Assembly (NCBI GenBank): GCA_002835545.1
Contig: PIZK01000026.1
Location: 34,331-98,330 of the forward strand
Origin: Alteromonadales bacterium alter-6D02
GTDB lineage: Bacteria > Pseudomonadota > Gammaproteobacteria > Enterobacterales > Psychrobiaceae
DNA: 64,000 bases
Direction of reading: 5' to 3'
Shown here: in pieces, positions 43,561-52,717 of the stretch
Layout of the letters: each line of letters opens with the position of its first letter
Numbering within the stretch: position 1 is the first letter of the stretch
The notes under the pieces: model-generated
Databases searched by the model: none
What the model was told of the DNA's origin: nothing
Seen by the model: only the letters and a program-made list of their open reading frames with translations
Program-made: the position numbers and the translations under genes

Positions 43561-45030
43561 ATGACTACAGATAAAAAAACACACCCTACCGATATCGTCT
43601 TATTTGGCTGTCAAGGTGACTTAACTCGCCGTAAACTCCTGTCTTCGTTATACCAATTAGAAAAAGCTAACTTATTAGACGCTGATAGCCGTGTGATTGG
43701 TGTCGCTCGAGAGCAATTTTCACCTCAAGAGTATCAAAGCCAAGTTCAAGCGAGTCTCGCTGAATTCATCAATGAAGAGCTTGACCAAGATGCTGTTGAA
43801 CGCTTTGTAAGTAAAGTTAGCTACATCGATATGAATTTAACCGATGTTGAAAGTTACGCTAAATTAAAGCAAGTCATTGCAGACAGCTCTAATCCACTCA
43901 TTAACTATTTTGCTGTACCAGCCTCGATTTATGGCAGTATTTGTCAAGGTTTAGCAAGTGCCGGTTTAAATCACGAACAATCACGCGTGGTGTTAGAGAA
44001 GCCAATTGGTCATGATTTATTATCGTCAAACGAAGTTAACGATCAAGTTGCTGAATACTTTAATGAGCATCAAACTTACCGTATCGATCATTACCTAGGT
44101 AAAGAGACCGTACTTAACTTACTTGATTTACGTTTCGCCAACTCGCTCTTTTCATCTAAGTGGGATAACAGCACCGTTGACCACGTTCAAATCAGTGTTG
44201 CTGAGGAAGTGGGAATCGAAGGTCGTTGGGGTTATTTTGACCAAGCTGGTCAAATGCGCGATATGCTGCAAAACCATTTAATTCAAATTTTAACCTTAGT
44301 TGCTATGGATCCACCGCTAAGTTTGGATGCTGATAATATTCGTGATGAAAAAGTTAAAGTATTAAAGGCATTAAAACCTATTAACGTTGAAAACGTTTTT
44401 GAAAACAGTGTCCGTGGTCAATATGCTAACGGTTTCCTTCAAGGGAAAGAAGTTCCTGGTTACCTCGAAGAAGAGGGGGCTAATACCCAATCGAATACAG
44501 AAACTTTTGTTGCACTAAAAGCTGAAATCGATAACTGGCGCTGGGCCGGTGTACCGTTTTATTTAAGAACGGGTAAACGCATGGCCAACAAAGTCTCTGA
44601 GATTGTGGTTTACTTTAAAAATCCAGCACATAACTTATTTAAAGAGCACTACCGAGAACTCCCACCGAATAAGCTAACAATTCGATTACAGCCTCAAGAG
44701 GGCGTTGAAATTCAAATGCTTAATAAGGTTCCTGGTTTGGAAGCAACTCAACGCCTACAAACCACTAAATTGGATTTAAGTTTTAACCAAGCTTTTGAAA
44801 ATGAGCGTATTGCAGATGCTTATGAGCGTTTATTACTAGAAGTCATTCGTGGTAATCAAGCACTATTCGTTCGTCGTGACGAAGTTGAAGCATCTTGGAG
44901 TTGGTGTGACGGAATTCTATCGGCATGGCAAAGCACCGGTCAGCCGTTAACTACCTATCCTGCTGGTAGTTCGGGCCCTGTTGCATCAGTTGGTTTAATT
45001 GCTCGTGATGGCCGAGCGTGGGACGAATAA
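43561..45030 (+). CDS. zwf: Glucose-6-phosphate 1-dehydrogenase
   Basis: A 489-residue enzyme giving 6-phosphogluconolactone and NADPH (or NADH), the entry to the Entner-Doudoroff and pentose phosphate routes. Visible are the dinucleotide site FGCQGDLTRRKLLSSLYQLE, the catalytic RIDHYLGKETVLNLLDLRFA with the conserved Lys and His, and EKPIGHD. The ATG at 43561 is chosen; the frame is open further upstream to a GTG but without a good ribosome site. It ends one base before the next gene's ATG. Confidence 0.96.
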   Translation: MTTDKKTHPTDIVLFGCQGDLTRRKLLSSLYQLEKANLLDADSRVIGVAREQFSPQEYQSQVQASLAEFINEELDQDAVERFVSKVSYIDMNLTDVESYAKLKQVIADSSNPLINYFAVPASIYGSICQGLASAGLNHEQSRVVLEKPIGHDLLSSNEVNDQVAEYFNEHQTYRIDHYLGKETVLNLLDLRFANSLFSSKWDNSTVDHVQISVAEEVGIEGRWGYFDQAGQMRDMLQNHLIQILTLVAMDPPLSLDADNIRDEKVKVLKALKPINVENVFENSVRGQYANGFLQGKEVPGYLEEEGANTQSNTETFVALKAEIDNWRWAGVPFYLRTGKRMANKVSEIVVYFKNPAHNLFKEHYRELPPNKLTIRLQPQEGVEIQMLNKVPGLEATQRLQTTKLDLSFNQAFENERIADAYERLLLEVIRGNQALFVRRDEVEASWSWCDGILSAWQSTGQPLTTYPAGSSGPVASVGLIARDGRAWDE

Positions 45031-45031
45031 A

Positions 45032-45718
45032 ATGAATATTAGTAACTTTAAAACGCCGGCATTAATGACGGCACACTTAGCACAAGAAATAGAAGCAAAG
45101 TTAACGCAAGCAATTAGCGAAAATGGCAAAGCAACATTACTTGTTTCTGGCGGTAAATCACCAATTGCATTGTTTGAACTATTAAATCAGCGCGACTTGG
45201 ATTGGTCAAAGGTGATTATCTCATTAGTGGATGATCGTTGGGTTGGTACTGACAACAGTGATAGTAATGAACGCTTAGTCAATCAATACCTGTTAGTAAA
45301 TAAAGCGGCAGCAGCTCAATTTGTTGGTTTAGTTGGATCACAAGAATCTGCGTTTGATGGTATTGGTGATGCTGTAGAGCGAATCAATGACATTGCCCAA
45401 ATTGATGTCATGATTCTGGGTATGGGTGAAGACGGTCATACGGCTTCGATTTTCCCGTGCTCGAGTCAAGTGCATGATGCAATGTCTGCTGATAATAAGC
45501 AGCGTTTAATTGCGGTCGAACCAACAACTGCACCTTACCAACGTATCAGTTTCACATTAAATGAAATTTTAGCCGCTAAACAAGTTTACTTACCATTAAG
45601 TGGTGAGAAAAAACTGGCTGTGTTTGAACAAGCACAACAATTGAGCGACTTAGCCCAAATGCCAATTAGCGCTGTCATTAAACAACATAATGCACTTGAT
45701 GTATTAGTTAGCGAATAG
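45032..45718 (+). CDS. pgl: 6-phosphogluconolactonase
   Basis: A 228-residue hydrolase opening 6-phosphoglucono-delta-lactone. Motifs: LLVSGGKSPIALFELL (phosphate loop), VDDRWV and GMGEDGHTASIFP with the catalytic His. The ATG at 45032 follows the zwf stop by one base; the frame extends upstream within zwf, but a start there would need a long overlap. Located between zwf and edd, completing the conversion of glucose 6-phosphate to 6-phosphogluconate. Confidence 0.95.
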   Translation: MNISNFKTPALMTAHLAQEIEAKLTQAISENGKATLLVSGGKSPIALFELLNQRDLDWSKVIISLVDDRWVGTDNSDSNERLVNQYLLVNKAAAAQFVGLVGSQESAFDGIGDAVERINDIAQIDVMILGMGEDGHTASIFPCSSQVHDAMSADNKQRLIAVEPTTAPYQRISFTLNEILAAKQVYLPLSGEKKLAVFEQAQQLSDLAQMPISAVIKQHNALDVLVSE

Positions 45719-45733
45719 ATTAGAGAGTAAATC

Positions 45734-47551
45734 ATGAATCCGGTTATCCAACGTGTTACACAGCGAATCATTGAACGAAGTAAAGCGACCCGCCAGGCTT
45801 ATTTAGAAAAAATAGCTGCGGCTCGCAGCAAGGGACCAATGCGTGGTGCTTTATCTTGCGGTAACTTGGCTCATGGTGTTGCTGCTTGTAGTAAAGCTGA
45901 AAAAGACGATCTTAAATCATTAACTAAAGCAAATATCGGTATTGTTTCATCGTATAACGATATGCTGTCAGCACATCAGCCTTATGAGACTTACCCTCGT
46001 CAGTTAAAAGCTGCGATTGCTAAAGAAGGCAGTGTTGCACAATTTGTTTCAGGTGTACCTGCGATGTGCGATGGTGTGACTCAAGGTCAACCTGGCATGG
46101 AACTTAGCTTATTAAGCCGTGACGTGATTGCAATGACTACGGCCGTTGGTTTGTCACATAACATGTTCGATGGCGCGTTAATGCTAGGCATCTGTGACAA
46201 GATTGTTCCTGGATTACTGTTAGGTTCATTAAGCTTTGGTCACTTACCTACTATTTTTGTACCAGCGGGCCCAATGCCTTCTGGTATACCAAATAAGCAA
46301 AAAGCCGCCGTTCGCCAAGCATACGCTAAAGGTGAAGCTGGTGAAGATGAATTATTAGATGCAGAAATGTCTTCATACCACTCTGCTGGTACTTGTACTT
46401 TTTATGGTACAGCTAATTCAAACCAGCTAGTTATTGAGATGATGGGTCTGCAACTGCCGGGTTCTTCGTTTGTGCCTCCAAATGGCGGTCTACGCACGGC
46501 ATTGACCGATTTTGCTGGTAAGCAAGTCAGCCGTATAACTGAGCAAGGTGGTAGCTATTTACCGATTGGTGAGATTGTTGATGAAAAATCAATGGTTAAC
46601 GGTATTGTTGGTTTATTAGCTACGGGCGGTTCAACTAACCTAACTATGCACTTAGTCGCGGTAGCAAAAGCGGCTGGTATCTTAATCGATTGGTCGGATA
46701 TGGCAGAACTTTCGACCGCAATCCCACTTTTAACACGTATTTACCCGAACGGTGAAGCTGATGTTAATCACTTCCACCAAGCTGGTGGTATGGCCGTATT
46801 AGTCCGTGAGTTACTAAAAGGTGGCTACTTACATAATGATGTTAAGACTATTGTTGGTGAAGGATTAGAGCGCTACACCCTTGTACCGACGATGATCGAC
46901 GGGCAATTAGACTGGGTAGATGCACCAGAGAAAAGCGGTGATGAAACAGTACTAACAAGTATTGATAAGCCGTTCCAACATCATGGTGGTTTACAGCTGC
47001 TTGCTGGTAACTTAGGACGTGGTGTTATTAAAACATCATCACTGACTGATGAACAATTAATTGTTGAAGCACCAGCTGTTATTTTCGAAAGTCAGCATGA
47101 CTTAGATAAAGCGTTCCAAGCCGGTGATTTAAATAAAGACTGTGTTGTTGTGGTTCGTTTCCAAGGTCCTCGCGCTATCGGTATGCCGGAGCTTCATAAA
47201 TTAACGCCGCCATTATCGGTTCTACAAGGTCAGGGCTATAAAGTTGCACTTGTTACTGATGGCCGCATGTCTGGTGCCTCAGGTAATGTCCCGGCTGCAA
47301 TTCATATGACGCCAGAAGCTATTGACGGTTCATTATTAGCCAAAGTTGTAGAGGGCGACTTGATTCGTCTTGATGCTGAAACCGGTGAATTAACATTATT
47401 AGTCGATCAAGCTGAGCTTGACGCTCGTCAAGAAGCTGTTCCTGCATTAGCTGAAAGCCGTATAGGTATGGGACGTGAAATGTTTGGCTCGATGCGTAGT
47501 AATCTTTCTGGTGCAGAGCAAGGTGCTTGCTCACTGTTCGCCGAAGGTTAA
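45734..47551 (+). CDS. edd: Phosphogluconate dehydratase
   Basis: A 605-residue IlvD/Edd-family iron-sulfur dehydratase that makes 2-keto-3-deoxy-6-phosphogluconate. Cluster cysteine candidates are seen in GVPAMCDGVTQGQPG and MLGICDKIVPGLL, with a third in SAGTCTFYGTANSNQ. The C-terminal TDGRMSGASGNVPAAIH is the conserved substrate loop. It begins 15 bases after pgl in the same operon. Length matches E. coli Edd (603). Confidence 0.96.
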   Translation: MNPVIQRVTQRIIERSKATRQAYLEKIAAARSKGPMRGALSCGNLAHGVAACSKAEKDDLKSLTKANIGIVSSYNDMLSAHQPYETYPRQLKAAIAKEGSVAQFVSGVPAMCDGVTQGQPGMELSLLSRDVIAMTTAVGLSHNMFDGALMLGICDKIVPGLLLGSLSFGHLPTIFVPAGPMPSGIPNKQKAAVRQAYAKGEAGEDELLDAEMSSYHSAGTCTFYGTANSNQLVIEMMGLQLPGSSFVPPNGGLRTALTDFAGKQVSRITEQGGSYLPIGEIVDEKSMVNGIVGLLATGGSTNLTMHLVAVAKAAGILIDWSDMAELSTAIPLLTRIYPNGEADVNHFHQAGGMAVLVRELLKGGYLHNDVKTIVGEGLERYTLVPTMIDGQLDWVDAPEKSGDETVLTSIDKPFQHHGGLQLLAGNLGRGVIKTSSLTDEQLIVEAPAVIFESQHDLDKAFQAGDLNKDCVVVVRFQGPRAIGMPELHKLTPPLSVLQGQGYKVALVTDGRMSGASGNVPAAIHMTPEAIDGSLLAKVVEGDLIRLDAETGELTLLVDQAELDARQEAVPALAESRIGMGREMFGSMRSNLSGAEQGACSLFAEG

Positions 47552-47582
47552 ATCTAATTTTATGTGGCCTAGTGCCGCATTA

Positions 47583-47644
47583 AGCTGATAAGAAAGTTTC
47601 ACTAGATGACTTTTGGAGAAGGGACGCTTCATCTCTTATCAGCT
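47583..47644 (+). other. Structured intergenic segment between edd and eda
   Basis: An outer 11-bp perfect stem (AGCTGATAAGA/TCTTATCAGCT), an inner AGATGA/TCATCT stem and a GAAG/CTTC apical hairpin nest within 62 bases. No T-run follows, so it is not a simple terminator. The purine-rich GGAGAAGGGA sits in the loop region. It may be an mRNA stabiliser, processing site or attenuator that sets edd:eda ratios. Confidence 0.55.
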
Positions 47645-47736
47645 GCTAGTCCTAATTATTAATATTACAGAATTATCGTTTGATTTTACGTGATAGATAA
47701 CACTAAAAATCAACAGAAGCAAAAAGGAAATCATCA

Positions 47737-48381
47737 ATGAGCAGTAATAATTGGCAATTACAACCGAGTGAGCTTTTTGCCGCAGGTCCTGTTGTACCAG
47801 TAATTGTTATCAGCAAAATAGAGCAAGCATTACCTTTAGCCAAAGCATTATTAGATGGTGGCATTCGAGTAATGGAAGTTACTTTACGCACTGAGTGCGC
47901 CGTTGAAGCGATACGCGTTATTGCCAAAGAGTATCCAGAGTCTTTAATCGGTTCAGGTACGGTGATTAACGCTGAACAGCTCGCTCAAGTAACCGAAGCT
48001 GGAGCTAAATTTGCCATTAGTCCGGGTTCAACCCCTGCACTATTGGCACAAGCCGCGGAAGGCTCAATCCCTTTAATTCCAGGGGTGGTTAGCCCTTCGG
48101 AGTTAATGAGTGGTATCGAGCTTGGTTATGATCACTTTAAGTTTTTCCCTGCGGAGTCTAATGGTGGCTCTAAAGCGTTAAAATCATTGGGAGCACCGTT
48201 TAAAGGTATTAAATTCTGCCCAACTGGTGGTATTTCTCTACACAATGCCCCTGAATACTTAGCGCTTGATGCTGTTAGTTGTATCGGGGGCAGTTGGATC
48301 GTTCCTCTTGACCTTGTCGAGGCGGGTGAGTGGCAACAAATTACTCAACTTTGTAAAGAAGCAGTAGCAGCGCTTAGCTAG
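47737..48381 (+). CDS. eda: KHG/KDPG aldolase
   Basis: A 214-residue class I aldolase cleaving KDPG into pyruvate and glyceraldehyde 3-phosphate. The Schiff-base lysine lies in FKFFPAE, with the conserved Glu in MEVTLRTE and the phosphate-binding [16 protein letters not shown]. It follows edd after 185 bases containing a nested hairpin and is closed by a strong terminator. The pathway products feed the upstream gap gene. Confidence 0.96.
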   Translation: MSSNNWQLQPSELFAAGPVVPVIVISKIEQALPLAKALLDGGIRVMEVTLRTECAVEAIRVIAKEYPESLIGSGTVINAEQLAQVTEAGAKFAISPGSTPALLAQAAEGSIPLIPGVVSPSELMSGIELGYDHFKFFPAESNGGSKALKSLGAPFKGIKFCPTGGISLHNAPEYLALDAVSCIGGSWIVPLDLVEAGEWQQITQLCKEAVAALS

Positions 48382-48433
48382 GCGCTTAAAACCTTAGCTC
48401 TACAATTTGAATTACTCCTTGAGTGTTGTTTTC

Positions 48434-48468
48434 GCCACACCTTGCTTTGTGCTCGGTGTGGTTTTTTT
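48434..48468 (+). terminator. Rho-independent terminator after eda
   Basis: CCACACC/GGTGTGG around a 13-base loop, followed by TTTTTTTG. It separates the Entner-Doudoroff genes from the bufferin operon, which must therefore have its own promoter in 48469-48661. Confidence 0.9.
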
Positions 48469-48661
48469 GTTTTTATATGAAAGTTTTTCTTTGTTCGCAG
48501 GTCTTGTTAGATAGGTTAGATATTTACATTTTTCACAAAAGCCAGATCAACGTTTGTCTTGAGTGACTGTTGCTTTGAAGAGTCATGTTGAATGATGTTG
48601 ATGTTTTATCTACAAACTCTACTCCAATAAATTATAAGCAATTAATGCAAAGGAAAATATT

Positions 48662-48922
48662 ATGAATAAAGTATTAGTTAATGGCGCTGTAGCAGCCGCA
48701 ATCACCCTAGCAGCAGTAGCAGCCCCTGAAGCTGAAGCAAGAGGAAAAATGGAAAAATGTTACGGTGTAGCTAAAGCTGGACAAAATGATTGTGCCGCTG
48801 GTCCTGGTACATCATGTGCTGGAACATCGGTAAAAGATGGGCAAGGTGATGCTTGGATGTATGTCGCAAAAGGTACTTGTGAAAAAATTGTTGGCGGCAG
48901 CTTAAAGCCTAAAAAAGCGTAA
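48662..48922 (+). CDS. bufA1: Bufferin precursor (DUF2282 family, copper-binding RiPP)
   Basis: An 86-residue exported peptide with a signal sequence of about 27 residues and four cysteines at 33, 44, 52 and 73 (EKCYG, NDCA, SCAG, GTCE). This layout is that of DUF2282 proteins, the precursors of bufferins, which are modified on cysteines by a DUF692/DUF2063 enzyme pair and bind copper in the periplasm. The enzyme genes follow directly. The same family was called gig (gold-induced genes) in Legionella. AAAGGAAAATATT precedes the ATG. Copper induction is likely but no regulator is encoded nearby. Confidence 0.93.
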   Translation: MNKVLVNGAVAAAITLAAVAAPEAEARGKMEKCYGVAKAGQNDCAAGPGTSCAGTSVKDGQGDAWMYVAKGTCEKIVGGSLKPKKA

Positions 48923-48928
48923 TCTAAG

Positions 48929-49840
48929 ATGCTAATCGCGTCTGATACTAAACCTATGCCTGCGCGTGCAGGCGTTGGTTTAAAGCCACAACATGTGGAC
49001 GCTATTTTGTCGCAGCGTCCTGATATTGGCTGGTTTGAAATCCATGCTGAAAATTACATGGGCAAGGGTGGGATAATGCATCATCACCTTCAAGCTGTGT
49101 CTGAACATTATCCGTTGTCGATTCATGGTATCGGTTTGTCTTTAGGCTCAGAAGAAGGCCTAGTAGCGAATCATTTAGCTGCATTAAAACAGCTTGTTGA
49201 GCGCTATCAACCCAGATTAGTTTCTGAGCATTTATCTTGGAGTCAGCACCAGCAAGTGGCATTAAATGATTTGTTACCTGTTCCTTATACTCAAGAGGCG
49301 TTGGACGTGTTTTGTCGCAACATTGATCAAACGCAGACGATACTCGAACGACAAATCCTCATTGAAAACCCATCGAGTTATTTTACGTTAAAGCAACAAG
49401 ATTACAGTGAACATGAATTTTTGGTCAGGGTCGCCCAACAAGCTGGTTGCGGTATTTTACTCGATGTTAATAACGTTTATGTTAGTGCCTGTAATCACGG
49501 CTTTGACGCTTATGATTATATTCGCTCTATACCCGCTGTGCTGGTTGGTGAGATCCATTTAGCCGGTCATTCCGTTCAATCAATCTTATCGGGAGAAGTG
49601 CGAATAGATGATCACGGTTCTAAGGTGTGCCGTGAAGTGTGGGAGCTTTATCAATTTACTTTGACACATGTTGGAGCAAGACCAACTCTTATCGAGTGGG
49701 ATACTAATGTGCCCGAATGGGCAACACTCTATGAGCAAGCGCAGCTAGCTCAACACATCCTTGAGCAATATACTCTTGCAACAACCAGCCCTGATAAGTC
49801 GATTTTAGTGCACCCATTAAATACTTCGAGGCTGGTATGA
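48929..49840 (+). CDS. bufB1: DUF692 (MbnB-like) iron-dependent peptide-modifying enzyme of the bufferin operon
   Basis: A 303-residue TIM-barrel protein of the multinuclear iron-dependent oxidase (MNIO) family. Conserved metal-site segments include FEIHAENYMG, LSIHGIGLSLGS, VSEHLSWSQHQ, LIENPSSYF, GILLDVNNVYVSACNHGFDA, GEIHLAGHS and DDHGSKV. MNIO enzymes oxidise cysteine residues of precursor peptides into thiooxazole- or oxazolone-type groups; here the substrate is the preceding DUF2282 peptide. It starts 6 bases after bufA1. A second possible ATG lies at 48956. Confidence 0.93.
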   Translation: MLIASDTKPMPARAGVGLKPQHVDAILSQRPDIGWFEIHAENYMGKGGIMHHHLQAVSEHYPLSIHGIGLSLGSEEGLVANHLAALKQLVERYQPRLVSEHLSWSQHQQVALNDLLPVPYTQEALDVFCRNIDQTQTILERQILIENPSSYFTLKQQDYSEHEFLVRVAQQAGCGILLDVNNVYVSACNHGFDAYDYIRSIPAVLVGEIHLAGHSVQSILSGEVRIDDHGSKVCREVWELYQFTLTHVGARPTLIEWDTNVPEWATLYEQAQLAQHILEQYTLATTSPDKSILVHPLNTSRLV

Positions 49841-50673
49841 GTAAAATTAAATTAGCTGAATTTCAGGGGCGTTTTAAACAACTTCTATTAAGTCCTGTCA
49901 TTGAAGCTGACGCGAATGATTTCTTGGGCTTAATTCAAGAGCACTATAGCGATGATGATGATTTTATTGAAGCTAAATTACGTTTAGCGATTTATCGCAA
50001 TAATGTTATTCATTCGTTGATGACTGCTTTAGGAGAGCTATACCCGGTGGTTAAGCGTTTAATTGGTGATGACTGTTTTAACCATGCAGCGCGGAAATTT
50101 GTCCGTAATACCCCCCCTGCGCAAGCCGCCTTAGTCTTTTATGGTCAAGAGTTCAGTGAATTTATCAAAACATTTACTCCTTGTATTGAGTTGGAGTTTT
50201 TAGCTGATGTTGCAGCGCTTGAGTTTTTTGTTAATCAAGCCTATCACAGCGGAGATAGTGTGTTGTTTGACCCTGCAACTCTTAGTGAGGTTGCTCCTGA
50301 GCAGTTAGGTAATATTACATTTTCATTAATACCTTCGGTGACATTAATGCGCTCTGACTGGCCTATTGATAGCATCTGGCATGAAAACTTGAAAGTGCAA
50401 CCAGAATTAGTTGATTTAAGTGAAAGCCAGCCTTGCTCTTTAATGGTGTACCGACGTGATATGCAAGTTGAAGTGGTCAATTTAGACCCGAACTGCTTTC
50501 TCTTCTTAAGTCGATTACAACAAGGATTACCTATCTCTGTTGCTTGGAGCGAAGCAGTAGGAGATGCAAAAAAGCAGGGAAGGGAGCTCCCAGACCACGA
50601 GCTTAGTTCAATGCTCGGATACTTATTCGGATTGTCGATATTTAGTCGCTTTTCCTTATCATCGGAATATTGA
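49837..50673 (+). CDS. bufC1: DUF2063 (MbnC-like) partner protein of the bufferin operon
   Basis: A 278-residue soluble protein with an N-terminal DUF2063 putative DNA-binding-type domain (LRLAIYRNNVIHSLMTALGE, PVVKRLIGDDCFNHAARKF) and a C-terminal domain like MbnC/RRE-type partners. In MNIO systems this protein recognises the precursor peptide and presents it to the oxidase. It overlaps bufB1 by 4 bases (ATGA), consistent with stoichiometric complex formation. Confidence 0.92.
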   Translation: MSKIKLAEFQGRFKQLLLSPVIEADANDFLGLIQEHYSDDDDFIEAKLRLAIYRNNVIHSLMTALGELYPVVKRLIGDDCFNHAARKFVRNTPPAQAALVFYGQEFSEFIKTFTPCIELEFLADVAALEFFVNQAYHSGDSVLFDPATLSEVAPEQLGNITFSLIPSVTLMRSDWPIDSIWHENLKVQPELVDLSESQPCSLMVYRRDMQVEVVNLDPNCFLFLSRLQQGLPISVAWSEAVGDAKKQGRELPDHELSSMLGYLFGLSIFSRFSLSSEY

Positions 50674-50719
50674 CCTTTTAACTATTTTAAAAATAAAATT
50701 TTAGCTGTAGGAGCGTCCA

Positions 50720-51172
50720 ATGAACGCGATAAATACAAAAATTAATAACCTTTTTTCAAAAATCCCCCACGATATTATCAGCCTAATAGCCCGTATTGCT
50801 GTCGCTATGGTGTTTTGGCGCAGTGCCCAAACCAAGTTTAGTGGTTGGGAGTTTTTGGGACAGAAATGGCAGTTTTTTAATTTAAATGATTCAACATTTA
50901 TGCTGTTTGAGTACGAGTATGCTTTACCTGTTTTACCGCCTGAAATCGCCGCTTATTTAGCGACCTTTGGTGAGTTCTTTTTGTCGTTAGCACTATTGTT
51001 TGGTTTTTTAACGCGGTTAAGTGCTTTGGGGTTAATAGTTATGACGGCAGTGATTCAAATATTTGTTTACCCAGAAGCTTGGCCAACGCATATATTGTGG
51101 TTTGCTCCCTTACTTTACTTAGTGAAAGAGGGCGGTGGCATAGCCTCTTTAGATAAACTAATATTCAAGTAA
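50720..51172 (+). CDS. DoxX-family membrane protein of the bufferin operon
   Basis: A 150-residue inner-membrane protein with four hydrophobic helices and the DoxX pattern (ARIAVAMVFWRSAQTKFSGW, then ATFGEFFLSLALLFGFLTRL). DoxX proteins are usual fourth members of DUF2282/DUF692/DUF2063 operons; the biochemical role is unknown, with electron supply or quinone contact suggested for relatives. It follows bufC1 by 46 bases with AGGAGCG before the ATG. A weak hairpin CGAGT/ACTCG (51186-51199) follows. Confidence 0.88.
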   Translation: MNAINTKINNLFSKIPHDIISLIARIAVAMVFWRSAQTKFSGWEFLGQKWQFFNLNDSTFMLFEYEYALPVLPPEIAAYLATFGEFFLSLALLFGFLTRLSALGLIVMTAVIQIFVYPEAWPTHILWFAPLLYLVKEGGGIASLDKLIFK

Positions 51173-51315
51173 AGCCTATCGGGTTCGAGTGTTAACTCGT
51201 TTGTCTAATTAATCAATGGGTTACGTTGTAGTGGTACCATAGTATTAGGCAATAAATTAGTTGTTCAAAAAATAGGTATGTTATGGTTTAGCAAACTTTT
51301 TGTAAGGACTAAATA

Positions 51316-52071
51316 ATGGCTAAAGTGGCAATAGTAACGGGCGGGGCAAGTGGTATTGGCTATGCGGTAGCACAATCATTAATTGAAAGTGATCATGTGG
51401 TAGTGATCGCTGATTTAAATGAGGAAGTAGGCGCAAAAGCAGCAAAAGAGCTTAACTGTTATTTTATTCAAGCGGATTTATCGCAGCAACAAGATAATAA
51501 ACGACTTGTTGAGCAAACTGTTGAACAGTTTGGGCGCGTTGATATCTTAGTTAACAATGCTGGTTTTCAGCATGTTTGTAGCGTGGAAGAGTTTCCTGAG
51601 CAAACGTGGAATACAATGATTAGTGTCATGCTAACCTCGCCATTTTTGTTAACAAAGTATTGTTGGCCTTACATGAAAAAACAGAACTGGGGACGTGTCG
51701 TTAATATTGCTTCAGTGCATGGTCAAGTCGCTTCTCCTTTTAAAGCGGCTTACATCGCTGCTAAACATGGTTTAGTTGGATTAACTAAAACCAGTGCTTT
51801 AGAAGGCGGTGAGTGTGGTATTACCGTTAATACTATTTGTCCTGCGTATGTGAGAACGCCATTGGTTGATAAGCAAATTGCTGATCAAGCGGCTAATCAT
51901 GACATTGAACCAGATGAAGTGATCACTAAAATCATGTTAAAGAATGCGGCAATCAAACGTATGATTGATCCTGAAGAGATTGGTCAGTTGGTTAATTACG
52001 TAGTGAGTGATGCCGCGAGATCGTTTACGGGATCAAACCTGACGATTGATCTTGGGTGGACAGCTCAATAG
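51316..52071 (+). CDS. 3-hydroxybutyrate dehydrogenase (SDR family)
   Basis: A 251-residue short-chain dehydrogenase. NAD site TGGASGIGYAVA; NNAG motif; catalytic Ser in NIASVHGQ and YxxxK in YIAAKHG. GFQHVCSVEEFPEQTW and ICPAYVRTPLVDKQI are the substrate-loop signatures of the D-3-hydroxybutyrate (BdhA-type) group. It would oxidise hydroxybutyrate released from PHB or fatty acids to acetoacetate. No PHB genes lie beside it. A 12-codon frame ends on its ATG (TAATG overlap). Confidence 0.9.
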   Translation: MAKVAIVTGGASGIGYAVAQSLIESDHVVVIADLNEEVGAKAAKELNCYFIQADLSQQQDNKRLVEQTVEQFGRVDILVNNAGFQHVCSVEEFPEQTWNTMISVMLTSPFLLTKYCWPYMKKQNWGRVVNIASVHGQVASPFKAAYIAAKHGLVGLTKTSALEGGECGITVNTICPAYVRTPLVDKQIADQAANHDIEPDEVITKIMLKNAAIKRMIDPEEIGQLVNYVVSDAARSFTGSNLTIDLGWTAQ

Positions 52072-52088
52072 ATCGCAATTTAGTTATT

Positions 52089-52148
52089 GAAAAAGTCAAC
52101 GCTGAAGTGTCCCCTAAAAGAAGGGCACTTTTCAAGCGTTGGCTTTTT
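52089..52148. terminator. Bidirectional terminator after the hydroxybutyrate dehydrogenase
   Basis: A long imperfect stem (AAAAAGTCAACGCT and GAAGTGTCCC against GGGCACTTTTC and AAGCGTTGGCTTTTTT) with a short loop has T-runs on both strands and lies between two convergent genes. Confidence 0.88.
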
Positions 52149-52177
52149 TATTGCGATGGTTTTGACGTTCGGTGATT

Positions 52178-52717
52178 TTAAGCGACGACTGGTACTGGCA
52201 GTGTAGCCACAGCGGCTTGCAACTGTTGCGCTAGCTCTTCATTTCTTAGTGTGCCTGTGTCTGTGTCAAAGTTGTCATAAAAGCTTGGTACAGACAAGCT
52301 CGCTGTAACATTACCAGCAAAGTGAGGTGCAGAAGCAACAGCAGCACTTAATACTGTTTTAGCGCCACCAGGACCCGGTGATGTTGCTAAGAAGACTAAT
52401 GGCTTATTTTGATAAAGGCCACGCTCAACGCGTGAAGTCCAATCGAATAAATTTTTAAATGCGGCGCTGTAGTGGCCGTTATGCTCAGCGAAACCGATGA
52501 TGATGGCGTCTGCTTGACCCAGCTTATTGTAAAAGTCTTGAGCTAATTGTGGCTGGCCTAATTCTTTTTCACGATCTTCGCTAAAGATCGGCATTTCATA
52601 ATCGTTGATGTCTAATGTTTCAACTTGGGCACCAGGAATTAGGCTTGCTGCATGTTGAGCTAATTGTTGGTTGATAGAGTTTCTGCTGTTGCTTGCGGCA
52701 AATGCTAATACTTTCAT
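52178..52717 (-). CDS. NADPH-dependent FMN reductase family protein
   Basis: A 179-residue flavodoxin-like reductase. FAASNSRNSINQQLAQHAAS forms the FMN phosphate loop and IIIGFAEHNGHYSAAFKNLFDWTS is the family signature for the flavin-binding and dimer region. Members reduce quinones, chromate or azo compounds with NAD(P)H. A LysR-type gene is divergent across a 257-base region and may regulate it. Substrate unknown. Confidence 0.9.
   Translation of the reverse strand: MKVLAFAASNSRNSINQQLAQHAASLIPGAQVETLDINDYEMPIFSEDREKELGQPQLAQDFYNKLGQADAIIIGFAEHNGHYSAAFKNLFDWTSRVERGLYQNKPLVFLATSPGPGGAKTVLSAAVASAPHFAGNVTASLSVPSFYDNFDTDTGTLRNEELAQQLQAAVATLPVPVVA

Noticed and set aside
51278..51316. A 12-codon frame ending on the hydroxybutyrate dehydrogenase start (TAATG)
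   Set aside because: The ribosome site is weak and the frame too short to separate from chance; noted as possible translational coupling only.
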